DNA from: RGIG8748 sp045606045
Lineage (GTDB): Bacteria; Bacillota; Clostridia; UMGS1810
Direction of reading: 5' to 3'
Assembly (NCBI GenBank): GCA_045606045.1
Contig: JAZURE010000014.1
Span: 1-58,622 of the forward strand
Length of the DNA: 58,622 nt
The translations under genes and the position numbers were made by a program. Shown one piece after another: positions 1 through 8,293 of the stretch. Within the stretch, counting starts at the first letter, position 1. Each line of letters starts with the position of its first letter. The notes under the pieces are model-generated. The model saw only the letters and a program-made list of their open reading frames with translations, was not told the origin of the DNA and did no database searches.

Positions 1-1
1 T

Positions 2-658
2 AAAGAACTGGTAGGAAAAACTGTACAGATTTTAAACCCCTCACCCAATGCGGGAGGAGTAAAATCTGTAAGTGCAACTATCTGCGGTGTGGCTCCGGAT
101 GACTTTATGGTTTATTTTGACCCTGCATCAATGCCGCAAGAAATGCCTTTTGATACTTTCGATGGTTTTATAGCGACAAGCGATAGCAAGTATGGGATAA
201 ATGGTTTTGCAATAAAAGAATTGACACCTGATGGTATAACAGTTTTAGCAGGTTCCAATTATTCAGGTGCGACAATAAAAGTACTCAAAGAAACGATTGA
301 GACGCTTGGCGAAATATTTGTACCAGACTCTATTTCAAGAAAAAAAGATTTAGATGCTTTATTTGGTCGTTGTATTGTAACTGAAATTCTACAAGGACTT
401 ACATCCGGCATGAACATTAGTCTTGAATATCCTTTAAATTTCAGTGCTTGGAGTGTGTGGCTTGCGGACAAAAAAATAAGCGGTGACCTTAAGCCTGATG
501 AGACATTTGTTTCTGCTTCGGAACTATTTGGAAATGAGAATATTACGGTAAAAATATCTGCCGAAAAATTCGTTATTGTAACAACTGCAGTGTTTGTTAA
601 CAGACATAAAAAAGTCTCTTGGGGAACTTTGCAGTTTGTTGAAATTGAAAATATATAG
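2..658 (+). CDS. Phage-associated protein, 5'-truncated
   Basis: The frame is open from base 2, so the gene begins upstream of the window; the GTG at 89 is only an internal codon. About 218 residues are visible, ending in a TAG stop. I do not recognise a domain. The product has no signal peptide or membrane segment and reads as a mixed alpha/beta soluble protein. It sits 12 bases ahead of a gene series ending in holin and endolysin, which makes a phage tail or late-region accessory role likely. That role is inferred only from position. Confidence 0.6.
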   Translation, partial: KELVGKTVQILNPSPNAGGVKSVSATICGVAPDDFMVYFDPASMPQEMPFDTFDGFIATSDSKYGINGFAIKELTPDGITVLAGSNYSGATIKVLKETIETLGEIFVPDSISRKKDLDALFGRCIVTEILQGLTSGMNISLEYPLNFSAWSVWLADKKISGDLKPDETFVSASELFGNENITVKISAEKFVIVTTAVFVNRHKKVSWGTLQFVEIENI

Positions 659-670
659 GAGGAAATAACC

Positions 671-1216
671 ATGGATAAGAAATCAATAGTAAGCGGAGCT
701 GCAGCTGTAGTTCTTGCAGCAGGATTAGCATTAACCCCTGCAGTAACAGATACCGAGGTTAAGCAACCCGAGGTGATAGAAGAGGTTACTATAGTAGAGA
801 ATGAAGTATCGGAAGAAAAAGAGGCAGTTACCGAGGAGAGCTCGGAAGCTGAAAAGACCGAAACAGAGGAAGACATCACCACAGAGCCGAAACAGCCTCA
901 CCTCGAAGCTGAAAAACCTACATACGAAGATTATACCACCGAAATAGGTTATAGCTTCACAAACGAAAGTAAGCGTTCAAAGACCCTTGTTATAGATGTT
1001 CCCGACTTTTTATCGGCAGATATCGCAACAATGTATGTAAATAACGCTGAGGTGGGTACAACCCTTTTGCCTAATCAAGCGAGATTTACCACGTTGCCTG
1101 TTGTTTTCGAAGACCTGAGCAATATAGAAATTAAGCTGTATCGCATGGGCGAGGAAATAGGTAATGCGTATTTTATAGATGGCATACTTAAAACGAATGC
1201 AAAGGCGGTGGAATAA
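671..1216 (+). CDS. Exported or anchored protein with Glu/Thr-rich linker
   Basis: A 181-residue protein starting at an ATG with GGAGG 8-9 bases upstream. Residues 1-25 have two Lys and a hydrophobic stretch that would act as a signal peptide or membrane anchor. Residues 28-82 are a low-complexity acidic linker rich in Glu, Thr and Val. Residues 85-181 form a globular region with no family I recognise. It is immediately followed by another exported protein, with no spacer. Its place before a holin-endolysin pair suggests a phage-encoded surface or lysis accessory protein; the function is unknown. Confidence 0.6.
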   Translation: MDKKSIVSGAAAVVLAAGLALTPAVTDTEVKQPEVIEEVTIVENEVSEEKEAVTEESSEAEKTETEEDITTEPKQPHLEAEKPTYEDYTTEIGYSFTNESKRSKTLVIDVPDFLSADIATMYVNNAEVGTTLLPNQARFTTLPVVFEDLSNIEIKLYRMGEEIGNAYFIDGILKTNAKAVE

Positions 1217-1870
1217 ATGAAAAAATACAAGTTTTTGGGCATTCTGCTTGCTTTTATACTTGTCTTTGCATCATCGGTACCTATAGCCTACGCAGAACCT
1301 ACCATAGCAGTAACCTCTATGTCGGTTGATATGTCAGGTTCCACCAAATTAATAGGCTATATATCTGAAGCAGTAGCCAAAAATCAGGTTACTCTTCTTG
1401 TAACTTATGGAGAGGAAATTGTGTATATCGACCAGGTTGAAACCGGAAACAACGGCACTTTTCTCTTTAAGTTCACTATAGATGCCAAATATTCAGAAAA
1501 AACAATCACTTACAATATTGGCTCTGATACAGGCGCAAAAGCATATAAGGCAAATTACAAGCTTCCTTATATGCCTCCCGGATTTGAGCACATAGAGAAT
1601 AACAGTGTTATCTACGGCCATGATGCATATACCGCAAACAGTATATACCTTTCGGATAGCATGACGGTTACGGACAGTATTATTCATGGCGGAAATATAA
1701 TCTTCTTTAAGATAGGCGACAAGTGGTATGACCTTATGAATCCCAAAGCAACAAGCTCGGCTTTCTTTGTGGATGAGAATGCTACCGCGGACAGTAAGGT
1801 CAAAACGAAAACAGCGCCGCTTAGATATTATTACTACGGCAGTAAAGTAACTGAATTTGCAAATGATTGA
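1217..1870 (+). CDS. Secreted protein of phage late region
   Basis: A 217-residue protein with a clear signal peptide: a KKYK basic start, a hydrophobic core at residues 7-24 and a likely cleavage after AYA at about residue 26. The mature part looks like beta-rich domains, perhaps Ig-like in the first half (PTIAVTSMSVDMSGSTKLIG), but I do not recognise a family. The ATG directly follows the previous stop with an AGGCGG site upstream, so the two are probably translationally coupled. Two consecutive exported proteins before a holin is unusual for a lysis module. Confidence 0.6.
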   Translation: MKKYKFLGILLAFILVFASSVPIAYAEPTIAVTSMSVDMSGSTKLIGYISEAVAKNQVTLLVTYGEEIVYIDQVETGNNGTFLFKFTIDAKYSEKTITYNIGSDTGAKAYKANYKLPYMPPGFEHIENNSVIYGHDAYTANSIYLSDSMTVTDSIIHGGNIIFFKIGDKWYDLMNPKATSSAFFVDENATADSKVKTKTAPLRYYYYGSKVTEFAND

Positions 1871-1889
1871 GAATATGGAGGAATTAAGT

Positions 1890-2135
1890 ATGGAAATTTT
1901 AGCTCAGTTTGTTGTAGTTGCAATTATGGCAATATGCTTGGGTGTGGGATATATCATCAAGCACAGTCTTGATTTTATACCCAATAGGTACATACCTCTT
2001 ATTATGGGTGTGCTCGGGGTACTTCTTGCGGTACTCCACTTCAAAGCTTTTGATGTAGAGATACTTCTAAAAGGTCTCGCTTCGGGCTTGGCTGCTACAG
2101 GTGCATTTGAACTTAAGCGAAACTTAAAGGAGTGA
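1890..2135 (+). CDS. Phage holin
   Basis: An 81-residue membrane protein. I start it at the ATG at 1890 because GGAGG lies 9 bases upstream; an earlier in-frame ATG at 1857 lacks such a site. There is one membrane segment at about residues 3-23, a short basic turn, a second segment at about 28-45 and a third hydrophobic helix near 55-70, ending in a charged KRNLKE tail. Length, topology and the phrase IPLIMGVLGVLLAVL fit small clostridial phage holins of the phage_holin_5 type. It would open the membrane for the endolysin encoded 4 bases downstream. Confidence 0.8.
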   Translation: MEILAQFVVVAIMAICLGVGYIIKHSLDFIPNRYIPLIMGVLGVLLAVLHFKAFDVEILLKGLASGLAATGAFELKRNLKE

Positions 2136-2139
2136 TACT

Positions 2140-3519
2140 ATGCCCGAACAGCATGATATACAGCTTCACGGAAAAGCAGACAAAATTGTGGAAGCACATA
2201 CAATAATTGAAAAAGCCATTTCTCAAATAGGCACTAAAGAACACCCTTTCGGTTCTAATAAGGTTATTTACAATACCGATTATTATGGTGGGACGGTTAG
2301 CGGCTCTGATTTTCCGTGGTGTTGTGTTTTTGTATGGTGGGTATTCAAAGAGTGTGGTGCTTCGGAATTGTTTTTCAACGGTGCGAAGACGGCTTACTGT
2401 CCGGCTGTTGAAACCTATTACAAACACATAAATCAGTGGTTTACAAAAGGTCAACCCGGTGATATTGTGCTCTATGATTTTTACGAAAAAGGTTATGCTT
2501 GTCACATTGGAATTGTAGAAAAGGTTAATTCGGACGGTACATATTCAGTAATTGAGGGAAATACATCAATTACAAACGATGATAATGGCGGGTCTGTAAT
2601 GAGAAGAGCGCGTAAAAATGGCATCAGAGGTTTTGCAAGACCTTCCTATGGTAATGCTATATCAACAAAAAAGGAGGCAAACACGGTGAATATTACACTT
2701 CCTATATTAAGAAAAGGTTCAAACGGCTCAATAGTTCAATCATTGCAGATGCTTCTGATTGCAAAAGGTTTTTCTTGCGAAGACTATGGAGCTGATGGTG
2801 ACTTTGGCACCGCAACGGATTCTGCGGTTAGAAATTTTCAGAAGGCATGTTCTCTTGAAATAGATGGTGTTGTAGGCCAAAACACCTGGGAGCATATATT
2901 AAAAAATGATTTGACTATAAAGCCTAAAAAAACAACATATAGAGTGGAAGGAATTACTCATATAGTTGAGCTTAGCCCGTTAGATGTAAGACATGTAGAA
3001 ACACATAAATCTACTTATTCAACGCCTTATGCGAATTTCGTCAATTCTCTGTTTTTCAGCGGCGATATAGGACAGGGCATGGCCGCAAGCGAGGGTAAAA
3101 TTATCGCTAATTACCCTACACATGGCAAACCTGTTGCAACCCTAATTGTACATACTGATGGTAGTGTCGAGCTAGCCTATGTACAGGATTTAAAAACCGT
3201 TAAAAATCTGTTTTTTGCTGTAAGCGGTTACGGAATATATCCTACAATCACAGCTGCAAAAGAAGGTTTTACAGGCATTTTTAGTGATGTAACAAGAAGT
3301 GCCAACAGACCTATTATTGGCTATAGAAAAAGTGATAATAAAATTATTATAGCAGTACGTTCAAGTTCTAATTCCACAAGAGCCAAAGAAACCGCAAAAA
3401 ACCTCAAACTTGATTTTGCTATCTCTCTTGATGGCGGAGGTTCGACCACTCTTAAAGTAGATGGAAAATACCATTTCAAAGGTGATGGTCGTAAAATTTG
3501 GGGTGGTATTACATGGTAA
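2140..3519 (+). CDS. Endolysin: CHAP + PG-binding + NAGPA-like domains
   Basis: A 459-residue protein with AAGGAG 8 bases before ATG. Residues 20-170 resemble a CHAP/NlpC-like amidase: the Cys in WCCVFVWW, the His in ACHIGIVE and a downstream EGNTS. Residues 185-250 are a peptidoglycan-binding type 1 domain (LRKGSNGSIVQSLQ, GDFGTATDSAVRNFQ). Residues 285-459 end in AISLDGGGSTTL, the signature of the phosphodiester glycosidase/NAGPA-like family. There is no signal peptide, as expected when a holin provides access. Amidase plus cell-wall binding is ordinary; the third domain is unusual in an endolysin and may cleave a wall glycopolymer linkage. That activity is inferred. Confidence 0.85.
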   Translation: MPEQHDIQLHGKADKIVEAHTIIEKAISQIGTKEHPFGSNKVIYNTDYYGGTVSGSDFPWCCVFVWWVFKECGASELFFNGAKTAYCPAVETYYKHINQWFTKGQPGDIVLYDFYEKGYACHIGIVEKVNSDGTYSVIEGNTSITNDDNGGSVMRRARKNGIRGFARPSYGNAISTKKEANTVNITLPILRKGSNGSIVQSLQMLLIAKGFSCEDYGADGDFGTATDSAVRNFQKACSLEIDGVVGQNTWEHILKNDLTIKPKKTTYRVEGITHIVELSPLDVRHVETHKSTYSTPYANFVNSLFFSGDIGQGMAASEGKIIANYPTHGKPVATLIVHTDGSVELAYVQDLKTVKNLFFAVSGYGIYPTITAAKEGFTGIFSDVTRSANRPIIGYRKSDNKIIIAVRSSSNSTRAKETAKNLKLDFAISLDGGGSTTLKVDGKYHFKGDGRKIWGGITW

Positions 3520-3594
3520 TTTAAAATTTTTTAAATCACATTTAAAATACTATGAAATATCATTAAAAAAACATTTGAAAATTTAAAAACATTC

Positions 3595-3643
3595 AAAAAA
3601 AGCTGAGATTCAAGGAAAAATTTCTTAAAATCTCAGCTTTTTT
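3595..3643 (+). terminator. Rho-independent terminator after endolysin
   Basis: The arm AGCTGAGATT (3601-3610) pairs with AATCTCAGCT (3629-3638) and is flanked by A-run and T-run tracts. It lies about 75 bases after the endolysin stop and would end the phage-like late operon. The 3520-3594 stretch before it is very AT-rich and holds nothing else I can see. Confidence 0.85.
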
Positions 3644-3664
3644 CATTTTGTGCGTTAATTTTTT

Positions 3665-3693
3665 TTGTTTTGCGCGTGCAGCTACACTAAATA
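3665..3693 (+). promoter_or_regulatory. Possible promoter for the CotJC-like gene
   Basis: A TTGTTT -35 and TAAATA -10 are separated by 17 bases, about 65 bases before the start codon. The match is only moderate. A sporulation sigma factor promoter, expected for a coat protein, would look different, so this assignment is weak. Confidence 0.35.
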
Positions 3694-3759
3694 AAAGTAA
3701 TGAATAACTTACCTTAAATTGCTAAAAATAAGGAAAATGCAATTTGGAGGTAAAATAAA

Positions 3760-4425
3760 ATGTTCAAACATGAAAAAATGCTTTTTCATCCTGTAGAGGT
3801 AGAAAAGCCGAATCCGCAATACGCGGCTCTTCTTCAGGAACAGCTTGGTGGCGGAAACGGTGAACTTAAGGCGGCTATGCAATATATGTCTCAGAGTTTT
3901 CGCATTAAAGACCCTGAAATCAAGGATTTATTTCTTGATATTGCCGCAGAGGAGCTCGGTCATTTGGAAATGGTTGCACAAACTATAAACCTATTAAACG
4001 GGCATGATGTGGATGCCGCTAAAGTACCGGCAGGGGAAATCCAAACACATGTGAATCTGGGTTTAAATCCGGGACTCATAAATGCCTCGGGATACTCCTG
4101 GACAGCAGACTATGTTACGGTAACAGGAGATTTGTGTGCCGATATTCTCAGCAATATTGCATCCGAACAGCGCGCAAAAGTGATGTATGAATACCTGTAT
4201 CGTCAGATAGACGATAAAAAGGTAAAAGAAACTATTGATTTTCTCCTTAACCGCGAGGAAGCGCATAATCAGATGTTCCGCGATGCATTTAACAAAGTGC
4301 AAAACAGCGGCTCTAACAGAGATTTCGGCACAACAAAGGCAGCAAAAATGTATTTCTCCATGTCCGACCCAGGACCCAATGCATTTGCAAGTAATGAAAC
4401 TATTCCCCCGTCATTTAATAAATAA
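3760..4425 (+). CDS. Manganese catalase / CotJC-like spore coat protein
   Basis: A 221-residue ferritin-like helical protein with GGAGG 9 bases before ATG. Dimanganese ligands are evident: the Glu in GGGNGELKAAMQY, the EELGHLEM motif near residue 70, an EQRAKV Glu and a REEAHNQM motif near residue 167. Length is nearer to CotJC (about 190-220) than to full secreted-type catalases (270-300). CotJC-type proteins are associated with the spore coat and disproportionate hydrogen peroxide. cotJA and cotJB are absent next to it. It stands alone between a phage end and the convergent rpoC. Confidence 0.85.
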   Translation: MFKHEKMLFHPVEVEKPNPQYAALLQEQLGGGNGELKAAMQYMSQSFRIKDPEIKDLFLDIAAEELGHLEMVAQTINLLNGHDVDAAKVPAGEIQTHVNLGLNPGLINASGYSWTADYVTVTGDLCADILSNIASEQRAKVMYEYLYRQIDDKKVKETIDFLLNREEAHNQMFRDAFNKVQNSGSNRDFGTTKAAKMYFSMSDPGPNAFASNETIPPSFNK

Positions 4426-4464
4426 TATAGAAGCACACTCTCTCGAGTGTGCTTCTATATTATT
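4421..4464. terminator. Bidirectional terminator between cotJC-like gene and rpoC
   Basis: A perfect 20-bp stem (4421-4440 with 4445-4464) has a TCTC loop and includes the stop codon of the plus-strand gene. A T-rich tract follows on the plus strand, and a weaker one on the minus strand. It probably ends both convergent transcripts. Confidence 0.85.
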
Positions 4465-4528
4465 TTATTTTGATATGTCTTCAAATCTCTGTATCAATGC
4501 TATCACATGACATCAAAAATATATTTGA

Positions 4529-7500
4529 TTATATAATAGGTGTAACTATCTCTACATCCTGATATACAGGAAGTCCTGTACCTGCAGGAATGAGCTTACC
4601 TATAATTACATTTTCCTTAAGACCTATGAGCGGGTCTTTCTTGCCCTTTATGGCAGCATCTGTAAGAACTCTTGTTGTTTCCTGGAAGGATGCAGCAGAG
4701 AGGAAAGAGTCTGTAGCAAGCGCTGTCTTGGTAATACCAAGAAGTACGCTCTCGCACTGGGGCTCTTCTCTTCCGTCGGCAACTGCCTTGCGGCGCTGCG
4801 CCTCGAACTCTGCTCTGTCTATTAAGGAGCCGATGAGAAGGTCGGTTTCACCGGGTTCGGTAATCTTAACCTTTCTTATCATCTGTCTTACGATAACCTC
4901 AATATGTTTATCGTTGATATCGATACCCTGGAGTCTGTACACTCTCTGTACCTCCTGGATAAGATAATCGGTAACAGCCTTTATGCCGTTGTCACCCATA
5001 ACACGCAGTAAATCCTGAGGATATATAGAGCCTTCTGTAAGCTCCTGGGCAAGGCTTACCTTGTCACCATCACTGACCTTAAGTCTGGAGCCGTAAGGAA
5101 TGAGGTAGTTGTGAGTGATACCGTCTTCGGTAGTGATGATAGCTTCTCTCTTCTTCTGTGTTTCCTCAATCTTAACAGTACCCTCTTCCTCAGCGATTAT
5201 GGCAACACCCTTAGGTCTTCTTGCTTCAAAGAGCTCTTCAACTCTGGGAAGACCCTGAGTAATATCGTCACCGGCAACACCGCCCGCATGGAATGTTCTC
5301 ATTGTAAGCTGTGTACCGGGCTCACCGATGGACTGAGCAGCTATAATACCTACTGCTTCACCTGCATCTACCATTTCGCCTGAGGAAAGGTTGGAGCCAT
5401 AGCACTTAGCGCAAATACCTATTCTGGATTCACAAGTGAGGATGCTTCTTATCTTGGCTTCGGTTACGCCTGCATCTGCAACCATTGTTGCAATAGCTTC
5501 TGTCATAAGCGAATTTGCACTTACAAGTACCTCGCCTGTTTCGGGGTGAAGTATATCCTCGAGAGCTGTTCTGCCTATGAGTCTGTCTCTGAAGCTTTCT
5601 ATTATTTCCTCACCTATAGCAATCTTCTTAACTAATATACCTTCGCTTGTGCCGCAGTCGTCCTCACGAATAATAACATCCTGAGATACATCTACAAGTC
5701 TTCTTGTAAGGTAACCCGAGTCGGCAGTTCTAAGCGCGGTATCGGTAAGACCTTTACGAGCACCGTGTGTTGAAATGTAGTATTCCAAAACATTGAGACC
5801 TTCTCGGAAGTTAGCTTTAATCGGGATTTCGATTGCCTTACCTGTGGTATCTGCCATAAGACCACGCATACCGCAGAGCTGTTTAATCTGGTCCTTACTA
5901 CCACGGGCACCTGAGGTTGCCATCATGTAAATGGGGTTGTACTGGTCGAGGTTTTCCATAAGAGCATCGGAAATATCATCAACCGCACTGTTCCATGCAC
6001 CGATAACCTTTTCGTATCTTTCTTCGTCTGTGATAAGACCTCTCTTGTACTGCTTTGTGAGCTTATCAACAGCCATCTGAGCATCGTCGAGTCTTTCATA
6101 CTTGGACTCAGGTATCTTCATATCGAATACACTTATTGTAAGCGCACCCTTTGTGGAGAACTTGTATCCAAGGGACTTTATAGCATCGAGAACTGTTACG
6201 GAGTCTGTGGTTCCGTGAGTTCTTATGCACTTATCAAGTATCTTGCCAAGGCCTTTTTTGTCGGCGGTGAATTCCATTCCGACTTCAAGCTTAAGAAGCT
6301 TCTGAGCTTTTTCTTCGTAGGTGTCGGTATCGAGGATTGTTCTGTCTACAAGACCAATATCCTGAGGAACCTCACTGTTGAAGATAATCTTACCTGCGGT
6401 AGCATCTATAATAGCCTCGTAGGTAACACCGTCTATAGTACGGCTGTTTAATACCTTTATAGGAGCATGAAGCTGGAGCTCGCCTGCATTGTAAGCCATA
6501 AGAACTTCATCGTTGTTCTTAAAGTACTTGCCCTCGCCCTTTTCACCGGAGAAGCATCCCTCTTCGGTAAACTGTGCAGGTTTCTTGCCCTGTGCCTCAA
6601 GTTCAGCATTTATCTGCTTTAAGGATTTGCCTCTTGTTATGGCTTTCTTGTTGTTCTTGTTGAATTCCTGATTGCTTAAGTAGCAAACTATATCGCCCAC
6701 CTCAAAGCCTGTATCACCGGGGTCGGTAATCTTAACTTCCTTGGGCTTATTGATTGTAAGATAGTAACTACCAAGTACCATATCCTGTGTAGGAACTGTT
6801 ACAGGCTTACCGTCCTGGGGCTTTAAGAGGTTGTTTGCAGAAAGCATGAGGAATCTCGCCTCTGCCTGTGCCTCGGGTGAAAGAGGTACGTGAACAGCCA
6901 TCTGGTCACCGTCGAAGTCGGCGTTGAACGCTGTACATACGAGAGGATGGAGTTTAAGCGCTCTGCCCTCTACAAGAATGGGTTCAAATGCCTGAATACC
7001 GAGTCTGTGAAGTGTAGGAGCACGGTTAAGAAGAACGGGGTGCTCTTTTATAACATCTTCCAGTATATCCCAAACCTCAGGTTTAACTCTTTCTACCATG
7101 CGCTTAGCGCTCTTTATGTTGTGGCAAAGTCCGTCGGAAACGAGCTTTTTCATAACAAAGGGCTTAAAGAGTTCAAGTGCCATTTCCTTAGGAAGACCGC
7201 ACTGATAAATCTTGAGTTCAGGTCCTACTACGATAACGGAACGGCCTGAGTAGTCAACACGCTTACCGAGAAGGTTCTGACGGAAACGTCCCTGCTTACC
7301 TTTTAACATATCGGAAAGTGACTTAAGGGGTCTGTTTCCGGGGCCGGTAACGGGTCTTCCGCGTCTGCCGTTGTCTATGAGAGCATCTACGGCTTCCTGA
7401 AGCATTCTCTTTTCATTGCGGACAATGATATCGGGTGCTTCAAGCTCCAAGAGTCTCTTTAATCTGTTGTTTCTGTTTATAACTCTTCTGTAGAGGTCGT

Positions 7501-8278
7501 TTAAGTCGGAGGTGGCAAATCTTCCGCCGTCAAGTTGTACCATAGGACGGATTTCGGGAGGAATAACGGGCACTACATCCATTATCATCCATTCGGGGCG
7601 GTTGCCCGAGAGCCTGAAAGATTCTACAACTTCGAGTCTCTTTGCAATTCTTGTCTTCTTCTGTCCCTGTGCACCCTCTAACTCTTCCTTGAGTTCTGCA
7701 GAAAGAGCATCCAAGTCGATAGCGGTAAGAAGTTCTTTTATAGCCTCTGCACCGATACCTGCCTTAAAGCTGTCTGCACCGTACTTTTCTACTGTTTCTC
7801 TGTATTCGTTTTCAGAGAGGATTTGCTTTTCTTCGAGGTTGGTCTTACCTGCATCTATTACAATGTAGGATGCAAAGTAAAGCACCTTTTCGAGTATTCT
7901 GGGGCTAATGTCTAATATAAGTCCCATACGGCTGGGGATACCTTTGAAATACCAAATGTGCGACACGGGAGCTGCAAGCTCAATATGACCCATGCGCTCT
8001 CTTCTTACTTTGGCACGGGTAACCTCAACACCGCACTTATCGCAGACAATACCCTTGTAACGAATTCTCTTGTACTTACCGCAGAAGCATTCCCAGTCCT
8101 TTGTGGGTCCGAAAATTCTTTCGCAGAAGAGTCCGTCACGCTCGGGTTTAAGTGTTCTGTAGTTTATAGTCTCGGGCTTTTTAACTTCGCCATGGGACCA
8201 TTCTCTTATCTTTTCCGGAGAAGCCAAACCGATTTTGATGGCACTAAAGCTCTTTTCTTCAATCATGTTTTCTGACAT
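4529..8278 (-). CDS. rpoC: RNA polymerase beta' subunit
   Basis: The 1249-residue beta' subunit is the catalytic half of RNA polymerase. The N-terminal zinc ribbon has Cys at about 64, 66, 79 and 82. The active-site motif NADFDGDQMAVH is near residue 455, carrying the three Mg-binding Asp. A second zinc site lies around residues 875-958 (CGTSEG, CESRIGICAKC). The trigger-loop region has GEPGTQLTMRTFHAGGVA. Length is usual for Firmicutes without large insertions. AGGAG lies 6-7 bases before ATG, and the gap to rpoB is 15 bases, so the two are co-transcribed. Confidence 0.98.
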   Translation of the reverse strand: MSENMIEEKSFSAIKIGLASPEKIREWSHGEVKKPETINYRTLKPERDGLFCERIFGPTKDWECFCGKYKRIRYKGIVCDKCGVEVTRAKVRRERMGHIELAAPVSHIWYFKGIPSRMGLILDISPRILEKVLYFASYIVIDAGKTNLEEKQILSENEYRETVEKYGADSFKAGIGAEAIKELLTAIDLDALSAELKEELEGAQGQKKTRIAKRLEVVESFRLSGNRPEWMIMDVVPVIPPEIRPMVQLDGGRFATSDLNDLYRRVINRNNRLKRLLELEAPDIIVRNEKRMLQEAVDALIDNGRRGRPVTGPGNRPLKSLSDMLKGKQGRFRQNLLGKRVDYSGRSVIVVGPELKIYQCGLPKEMALELFKPFVMKKLVSDGLCHNIKSAKRMVERVKPEVWDILEDVIKEHPVLLNRAPTLHRLGIQAFEPILVEGRALKLHPLVCTAFNADFDGDQMAVHVPLSPEAQAEARFLMLSANNLLKPQDGKPVTVPTQDMVLGSYYLTINKPKEVKITDPGDTGFEVGDIVCYLSNQEFNKNNKKAITRGKSLKQINAELEAQGKKPAQFTEEGCFSGEKGEGKYFKNNDEVLMAYNAGELQLHAPIKVLNSRTIDGVTYEAIIDATAGKIIFNSEVPQDIGLVDRTILDTDTYEEKAQKLLKLEVGMEFTADKKGLGKILDKCIRTHGTTDSVTVLDAIKSLGYKFSTKGALTISVFDMKIPESKYERLDDAQMAVDKLTKQYKRGLITDEERYEKVIGAWNSAVDDISDALMENLDQYNPIYMMATSGARGSKDQIKQLCGMRGLMADTTGKAIEIPIKANFREGLNVLEYYISTHGARKGLTDTALRTADSGYLTRRLVDVSQDVIIREDDCGTSEGILVKKIAIGEEIIESFRDRLIGRTALEDILHPETGEVLVSANSLMTEAIATMVADAGVTEAKIRSILTCESRIGICAKCYGSNLSSGEMVDAGEAVGIIAAQSIGEPGTQLTMRTFHAGGVAGDDITQGLPRVEELFEARRPKGVAIIAEEEGTVKIEETQKKREAIITTEDGITHNYLIPYGSRLKVSDGDKVSLAQELTEGSIYPQDLLRVMGDNGIKAVTDYLIQEVQRVYRLQGIDINDKHIEVIVRQMIRKVKITEPGETDLLIGSLIDRAEFEAQRRKAVADGREEPQCESVLLGITKTALATDSFLSAASFQETTRVLTDAAIKGKKDPLIGLKENVIIGKLIPAGTGLPVYQDVEIVTPII

Positions 8279-8293
8279 AGCTAATCTCCTTTC

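Noticed and set aside
3520..3760. Prophage attachment site after the endolysin
   Set aside because: Only one end of the element is in the window, so a duplicated core cannot be seen and no tRNA 3' end is present.
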